In this document: positions 6,902-10,221 of the stretch, piece by piece
How the letters are laid out: each line of letters begins with the position of its first letter
Position numbering within the stretch: the stretch's first letter is position 1
NCBI GenBank assembly: GCA_028287545.1
Contig: JAQBPL010000071.1
Location: 1-10,221, forward strand
Source: Vulcanimicrobiota bacterium
Lineage (GTDB): Bacteria; Eremiobacterota; Eremiobacteria; Baltobacterales; Baltobacteraceae
Length of the DNA: 10,221 bases
Reading direction: 5' to 3'
Program-made: the position numbers and the translations under genes
The notes under the pieces: model-generated
The model's database searches: none
What the model was told of the DNA's origin: nothing
The model's input: the letters and a program-made list of their open reading frames with translations, nothing else

Positions 6902-7444
6902 GTGAAGCCGCGCCGCAGAGCCGCCGTTGCGATTGCGATCATCGCGACGCCGCCGCACGGGATCCTGTTCGTCGAACGCGCGTCGCACCTGCGCGACCAT
7001 CCGGGTCAGATCGGCCTCCCTGGCGGCGGGGTCGATCCCCAGGACGACGGCGACCTCGAGCGCACGGCGCTGCGCGAGCTGCGTGAGGAGGTCGGCGTCG
7101 TCCCCGAACGGGTCCAGATCGTCGGCCGGCTGCGCCAGGTGAGCCAGCGGGTCAACACCTTCGACGTCACTCCCTTCATCGCCGTGATCGCGCCCGGGCC
7201 GTTCACCATCGACGGCAGCGAGACGGCGGGGATGTTCACCGTTCCGCTGGATATCGTCGTCTCCGAGGCGCTTCGCAAGGGGTCGATTACGATCGCCGAG
7301 CGCATTATCGAATCGTACATTCTCGACTACGACGGCCGCCGGGTCTGGGGCCTGACCGGTGGAATCCTGCGCTTGTTCGTCGAGGCTTGGAACGACGAGA
7401 CGAGCGGCGTGCGGGAGGCCGTCGAAGCGAAGCTCCAGCCGTAG
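6902..7444 (+). CDS. Nudix hydrolase, CoA pyrophosphatase (NudL/PCD1) type
   Basis: A 180-residue Nudix enzyme that probably cleaves CoA or acyl-CoA to 3',5'-ADP and 4'-phosphopantetheine (family knowledge). The NudL-type signature is clear: ILFVERASHLRDHPGQIGLP (21-40) followed by GGGVDPQD (41-48), matching the LxxRSxxLRxHxGxxxFPGGxxDxxD pattern, with LPGG instead of FPGG. The Nudix box ends in RELREEVGV (58-66), giving the metal-binding Glu62/Glu63. The C-terminal VWGLTGGIL (148-156) is also typical of this group, in place of the common WGxTxxIL. Length fits (E. coli NudL has 192 residues). It begins at GTG 6902, with a GAAGAG just upstream; an in-frame stop at 6851-6853 and no other start codon in between make this the only start. 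It is the first gene of the plus-strand operon, and the next gene's ribosome binding site overlaps its stop codon. Confidence 0.9.
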   Translation: MKPRRRAAVAIAIIATPPHGILFVERASHLRDHPGQIGLPGGGVDPQDDGDLERTALRELREEVGVVPERVQIVGRLRQVSQRVNTFDVTPFIAVIAPGPFTIDGSETAGMFTVPLDIVVSEALRKGSITIAERIIESYILDYDGRRVWGLTGGILRLFVEAWNDETSGVREAVEAKLQP

Positions 7445-7448
7445 GAGG
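7443..7448 (+). promoter_or_regulatory. Strong ribosome binding site overlapping the Nudix stop codon
   Basis: AGGAGG lies seven bases before the GTG start at 7456 and overlaps the TAG stop (7442-7444) of the Nudix gene. This fixes the start of the kinase-like gene and suggests translational coupling. Confidence 0.85.
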
Positions 7449-7455
7449 GTGAAGA

Positions 7456-8079
7456 GTGATCGTCAGTATCGCGCGCGAACTCGGCGCGGGCGGCAGATCG
7501 GTCGGCGAAGCGGTCGCATCCGCGATGGGCGCCACGCTGCTCGACGAGCGCTCGATCATCACCGAACTCTCGGCGCGCGCGGGGTTCGCGCCGGAGTTTC
7601 TTGCCGAACGGATGGAACGGCCGCCGAGCGCCGGCGACCGCCTGATCGCCGACCTCGCGGCGTCCAGCGCGATGATGTGGTTCGTAGCGCCCGCGGAGCA
7701 GCCTGACGAGATCATCATCACCACCGTTCGTGAGATCGTCATGGAGCATGCGGGCCGTGGAGACGTCGTCGTGATCGGACACGGCGGCCGCAGCATGCTC
7801 GGATGGCGACCGGCCGGTGTACGGGTGCTCGCCATTCTGCTGCACGCGAGCCGCGCGTGGCGCATCGAACAGCTCGCCCGGCGCTACGCCATCGATTCCG
7901 AGGAAGCGCGCAAACGCATCGAGCGCAGCGACGATGCGCGCAAGCGCTTTCAGCAGCACTACTTCAATACGGACCTCTACGACAGCCGGCAGTACGATCT
8001 CGTGCTCTCAGCGGAGTCGCTCGGGTTGCCGCTCACCATCGAGATAGCGACGCTGGCTGCGACTTCTGTCGCACCCTAG
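7456..8079 (+). CDS. Cytidylate kinase-like P-loop protein
   Basis: A 207-residue cytosolic protein of the cytidylate kinase-like family (Cytidylate_kin2), related to nucleoside monophosphate kinases; the natural substrate of this family is generally unknown. The N-terminal MIVSIARELGAGGRSVGEAV matches the family's ISREyGSGGxxIa phosphate-binding loop, with Ala5 where Ser is usual. It is followed by ATLLDERSI (Asp30), VVVIGHGGRSML (104-115; the usual is GRGG), an arginine-rich lid with RRYAIDSEEARKRIERSDDA (142-161), and YDLVLS (180-185) near the end. Length and order fit the family. The GTG start at 7456 has a near-perfect ribosome binding site. It lies between the Nudix gene and korA, 41 bases before korA. 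A role in controlling or supporting nucleotide or cofactor metabolism is possible but not shown; true cytidylate kinase (Cmk) activity would be unexpected. Confidence 0.88.
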   Translation: MIVSIARELGAGGRSVGEAVASAMGATLLDERSIITELSARAGFAPEFLAERMERPPSAGDRLIADLAASSAMMWFVAPAEQPDEIIITTVREIVMEHAGRGDVVVIGHGGRSMLGWRPAGVRVLAILLHASRAWRIEQLARRYAIDSEEARKRIERSDDARKRFQQHYFNTDLYDSRQYDLVLSAESLGLPLTIEIATLAATSVAP

Positions 8080-8099
8080 TCCCTGCAGGTTGGTTGCCT

Positions 8100-8113
8100 G
8101 TTCGTCCGCGAAC
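8100..8113 (+). other. Hairpin just upstream of the korA start
   Basis: GTTCG (8100-8104), loop TCCG, CGAAC (8109-8113): a perfect five-pair stem seven bases before the korA ATG. An overlapping, alternative longer dyad pairs TTGGTT (8090-8095) with AACCAA (8111-8116). No T-run follows, so it is not a terminator. Because the korA ribosome binding site is weak, such a structure could limit or couple translation. Confidence 0.35.
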
Positions 8114-8120
8114 CAAGAAC

Positions 8121-9935
8121 ATGAGTACCGCGGCGCCCGCCGATGCGGCGCCGGATCGCGAGGTCCATGTGATCGTCAACCGCCTCGAAGTCATGTTCGG
8201 AGGTCAAGCCGGTGACGGCAGTTTGACTACCGGCGACCTGATCGCGGGCGTTTTCAAACGCATGGGGCTCGAGGTCTACACGTACAAGGACTTCCCTTCG
8301 CGCATTCGCGGCGGCCACACGAACTACGTGATCCGCGCAAGCGAGAGCAAAGACTACGGGATGGCCGATGCGGTCGACGCGCTCGTCGCGTTCGATCTCG
8401 AAGCGGTGCAGGCACACATCGACGAGATGCGGCCGGGCGGTTTCGTGATCTTCGACAACACCTCGGAGGTCGTCGACGGCGCGCTGCGGCGCGACGACGT
8501 CACGTGGTACGAGATCCCACTCGCCAAGATCGCCAAATCCGAAATCGGTCTCGAACTCGTGCGCAACACGATCTGCATCGGCGTGCTCGGTGCGCTGGTC
8601 GGGATGGATCCCCAGATCGTGCGCAACGACGTCACCGGCGTCTACAAACGCAAAGGCGAGAAGGTCGTCGATCTGAACATCCGCGCGATCGAAGCCGGCG
8701 AAGAGTACGTGCGCGAGAACTTCGCCGATCGTCCCAGCGGCTACGGCCTGCGGGCGAAGACGGACGGCGACCGGCTCATCATGATGGGCAACGACGCGAT
8801 CGCGTACGGTGCGCTGGTCGCGGGCTGCCGCTTCATGGCGGGGTATCCGATCACGCCGGCGACCGACGTGCTCGAGTGGATGTCGAAGGAACTGCCGAAG
8901 TTCGGCGGCATCGTCGTGCAGGCGGAAGACGAACTCGCCGCGATCACGATGACGCTCGGTGCGGCGTTCGCCGGCGTGCGGGCGATGACCGCGACGTCGG
9001 GACCGGGGCAGGCCCTGATGACCGAAGCGATCGGCCTTGCCGGCGTGCTGGAGATCCCGGTCGTCGTCGTGGAATGTGCGCGCACCGGTCCCTCGACCGG
9101 AATGCCGACGAAGACCGAGCAGAGCAATCTCAACCATTTGATCTACTCGGGCCACGGCGAGATTCCGCGCGTCGTGCTGGCGCCGGGAACGATCACCGAG
9201 TCGTTCGAGCTCACCGTCGCCGCGTTCAACCTCGCCGAGCGCTGGCAGCTGCCGGTGTTTCTGCTCACCGAACAGGCGCTGTGCCAGAGCAAGGCCACGC
9301 TGCCGCCGTTCGACGTCGACGCGGTCCGGATCGATCGCGGCAAGCTCATCGACGACGGCGAAGTCACCTTCGGCGAGTACAAGCGCTTCGCGTTCACCGA
9401 CGACGGCGTCTCGCCGCGCGTGATCCCCGGCGTTCCGGGCGGGATGCACCTCGCGGCCGGTTCGGAACACAACGACGCGGGCGTCATCACCGAGAACGCG
9501 CGAAACCGCGCGCGGATGATGGAAAAACGGATGGGCAAACTCGTCGCGATGCGCGACGAGCTGCCGCGCGCCGTGCTGCACGGCGTCGCCGACGCGGACA
9601 TCGGCATCATCGGGTACGGCGCGAATACCGGACCGATCGCCGAAGCCGTCGACCGTCTCTCGGCAGCCGGCGTTCCGGTCCGCTTCCTGCAGCTGCGCAC
9701 GCTCTGGCCGTTCCCCGAAGACGAGATCCGCGTCTTCATCCACGGCGCGCAGCACGTGTTCGTGGTCGAGAACAACTTCACCGGACAGCTCGACCGCCTG
9801 ATCCGCACCGTGGTCGGTCCGCTCGACGCGCTGCACGGCGTGCGCAAATACGACGGGCGTCCGTTCCGTCCGGTCGAGATCATCGAAGCGATACAACGCA
9901 CCGCGCAGACCGCCGCCGCGCTGGAGGTCCATTAG
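8121..9935 (+). CDS. korA: 2-oxoacid:ferredoxin oxidoreductase, fused gamma-alpha subunit (KorA type)
   Basis: A 604-residue subunit of the KorAB enzyme, which in this family oxidatively decarboxylates a 2-oxoacid (2-oxoglutarate is most likely) with CoA and ferredoxin, or runs the reverse. The gamma domain spans about 20-205 (VMFGGQAGDG at 24-33; YKDFPSRIRGGHTNY at 55-69). The alpha pyrimidine-binding domain follows (about 218-440), with MAGYPITPATDV (239-250), VQAEDELAA (266-274), TATSGPGQALMTEA (290-303) and the RTGPSTGMPTKTEQ motif (321-334) usual for KorA. GSEHNDAG is at 447-454, and a C-terminal transketolase-like domain fills about 490-600. No ferredoxin domain is present. The ATG at 8121 gives a typical length; a GTG at 8169 (residue 17) with AGGT upstream is an alternative. 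The open frame continues upstream to 7803 but only as the wrong frame of the kinase-like gene. KorB follows directly. Substrate (2-oxoglutarate versus pyruvate or others) is inferred from family, not proven. Confidence 0.95.
   Translation: MSTAAPADAAPDREVHVIVNRLEVMFGGQAGDGSLTTGDLIAGVFKRMGLEVYTYKDFPSRIRGGHTNYVIRASESKDYGMADAVDALVAFDLEAVQAHIDEMRPGGFVIFDNTSEVVDGALRRDDVTWYEIPLAKIAKSEIGLELVRNTICIGVLGALVGMDPQIVRNDVTGVYKRKGEKVVDLNIRAIEAGEEYVRENFADRPSGYGLRAKTDGDRLIMMGNDAIAYGALVAGCRFMAGYPITPATDVLEWMSKELPKFGGIVVQAEDELAAITMTLGAAFAGVRAMTATSGPGQALMTEAIGLAGVLEIPVVVVECARTGPSTGMPTKTEQSNLNHLIYSGHGEIPRVVLAPGTITESFELTVAAFNLAERWQLPVFLLTEQALCQSKATLPPFDVDAVRIDRGKLIDDGEVTFGEYKRFAFTDDGVSPRVIPGVPGGMHLAAGSEHNDAGVITENARNRARMMEKRMGKLVAMRDELPRAVLHGVADADIGIIGYGANTGPIAEAVDRLSAAGVPVRFLQLRTLWPFPEDEIRVFIHGAQHVFVVENNFTGQLDRLIRTVVGPLDALHGVRKYDGRPFRPVEIIEAIQRTAQTAAALEVH
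9923..9928 (+). promoter_or_regulatory. Ribosome binding site of korB inside the korA end
   Basis: GGAGGT lies in the last codons of korA, seven bases before the korB ATG at 9936. It supports that start rather than Met4 at 9945 and indicates coupled translation of the two subunits. Confidence 0.85.
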
Positions 9936-10221
9936 ATGGCGACCATGACCGCGAAAGACTTCGCCACCGCGACGCCGTCGTGGTGGTGCCCAGGATGCGG
10001 CGACTTCGGCGTGCTCTCCGCCCTCAAGCAAGCCTTGGCGGAGCTCGGCAAGCAGCCGCACCAGGTCGCGTTCATCTCCGGGATCGGCTGCTCGGGGAAG
10101 ATCTCGGGCTACGTGCACAGTTACGCCTTTCACGGCGTGCACGGGCGCGCGCTGCCGGTCGCGACCGCGGTCAAGCTGGCGAATCGGGACCTCACGGTGA
10201 TCGCGGCGGGCGGCGACGGCG
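9936..10221 (+). CDS. korB: 2-oxoacid:ferredoxin oxidoreductase beta subunit (KorB type), N-terminal part
   Basis: The first 95 residues of the thiamine-diphosphate-binding beta subunit that pairs with KorA; the remainder lies past the right edge. SWWCPGCGDFGVL (15-27) supplies Cys18 and Cys21, and SGIGCSGKISGY (48-59) supplies Cys52; these are the positions expected for three of the four ligands of the [4Fe-4S] cluster in this family, the fourth lying later in the chain. HGRALPVATAVKLAN (69-83) and the final GGDG (92-95), the start of the thiamine-diphosphate/Mg2+ site, also match closely. The ATG follows the korA stop with no spacer and has a good ribosome binding site, so the two subunits should be made in equal amounts. 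Confidence 0.95.
   Translation, partial: MATMTAKDFATATPSWWCPGCGDFGVLSALKQALAELGKQPHQVAFISGIGCSGKISGYVHSYAFHGVHGRALPVATAVKLANRDLTVIAAGGDG

Noticed and set aside
5779..6942. 387-codon minus-strand open frame overlapping the DUF4232 gene
   Set aside because: Arg-rich alternative frame. The DUF4232 frame has a signal peptide and a regular cysteine pattern.
7803..8120. Upstream in-frame extension of korA
   Set aside because: This part is the wrong frame of the kinase-like gene. KorA homology begins only after the ATG at 8121.
8076..10142. 688-codon minus-strand open frame opposite korA and korB
   Set aside because: Antisense shadow of korAB caused by high GC at third positions; no recognisable domain.

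Overview
The window is a gene-dense, GC-rich (about two thirds G+C by eye) bacterial chromosome segment with no RNA gene, mobile element, CRISPR array or gene-free stretch longer than about 100 bases. An RND drug/solvent pump permease and several signal-peptide proteins point to a cell with a periplasm and outer membrane. A gamma-alpha fused KorA plus KorB (2-oxoacid:ferredoxin oxidoreductase), together with secreted DUF4232 domains (a family best known from Actinobacteria), fits a deep-branching GC-rich lineage such as Eremiobacterota/WPS-2 or relatives. That placement is an impression from gene content, not a proof.

Left two thirds (1-6806): six genes all on the minus strand, separated by 37-68 bases, so plausibly one transcription unit reading right to left. 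In transcription order they are a secreted protein with two DUF4232-like domains and eight cysteines (5814-6806), an RND (HAE1/AcrB-type) efflux permease (2506-5754), a membrane-anchored YibQ-type divergent polysaccharide deacetylase (1489-2442), a small exported mono-heme cytochrome c (1050-1433), an unrecognised 236-residue protein with one CxxC (271-981), and the start of a secreted BNR/sortilin-like beta-propeller protein that runs off the left edge (1-233). Apart from the unrecognised 271-981 protein, which has no signal peptide, the common theme is the envelope. No membrane-fusion protein or outer-membrane channel for the pump lies within the window.

Right third (6902-10221): a plus-strand operon that diverges from the first one across a 95-base gap. 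It encodes a NudL/CoA-pyrophosphatase-type Nudix hydrolase, a cytidylate-kinase-like P-loop protein, KorA and the first 95 residues of KorB. The spacing is tight: the ribosome binding site of the kinase-like gene overlaps the Nudix stop codon, and korB starts on the base after the korA stop. KorAB makes or consumes acyl-CoA and reduced ferredoxin, so a CoA-cleaving Nudix enzyme upstream suggests, as inference, a link to CoA metabolism.

Most of this is ordinary housekeeping and accessory material. I did not find convincing evidence of a new biological system. The points most worth a second look are the Nudix-kinase-korAB arrangement, the duplicated DUF4232 protein beside an orphan RND pump, the extra C-terminal tail of that pump, and the unrecognised CxxC protein.
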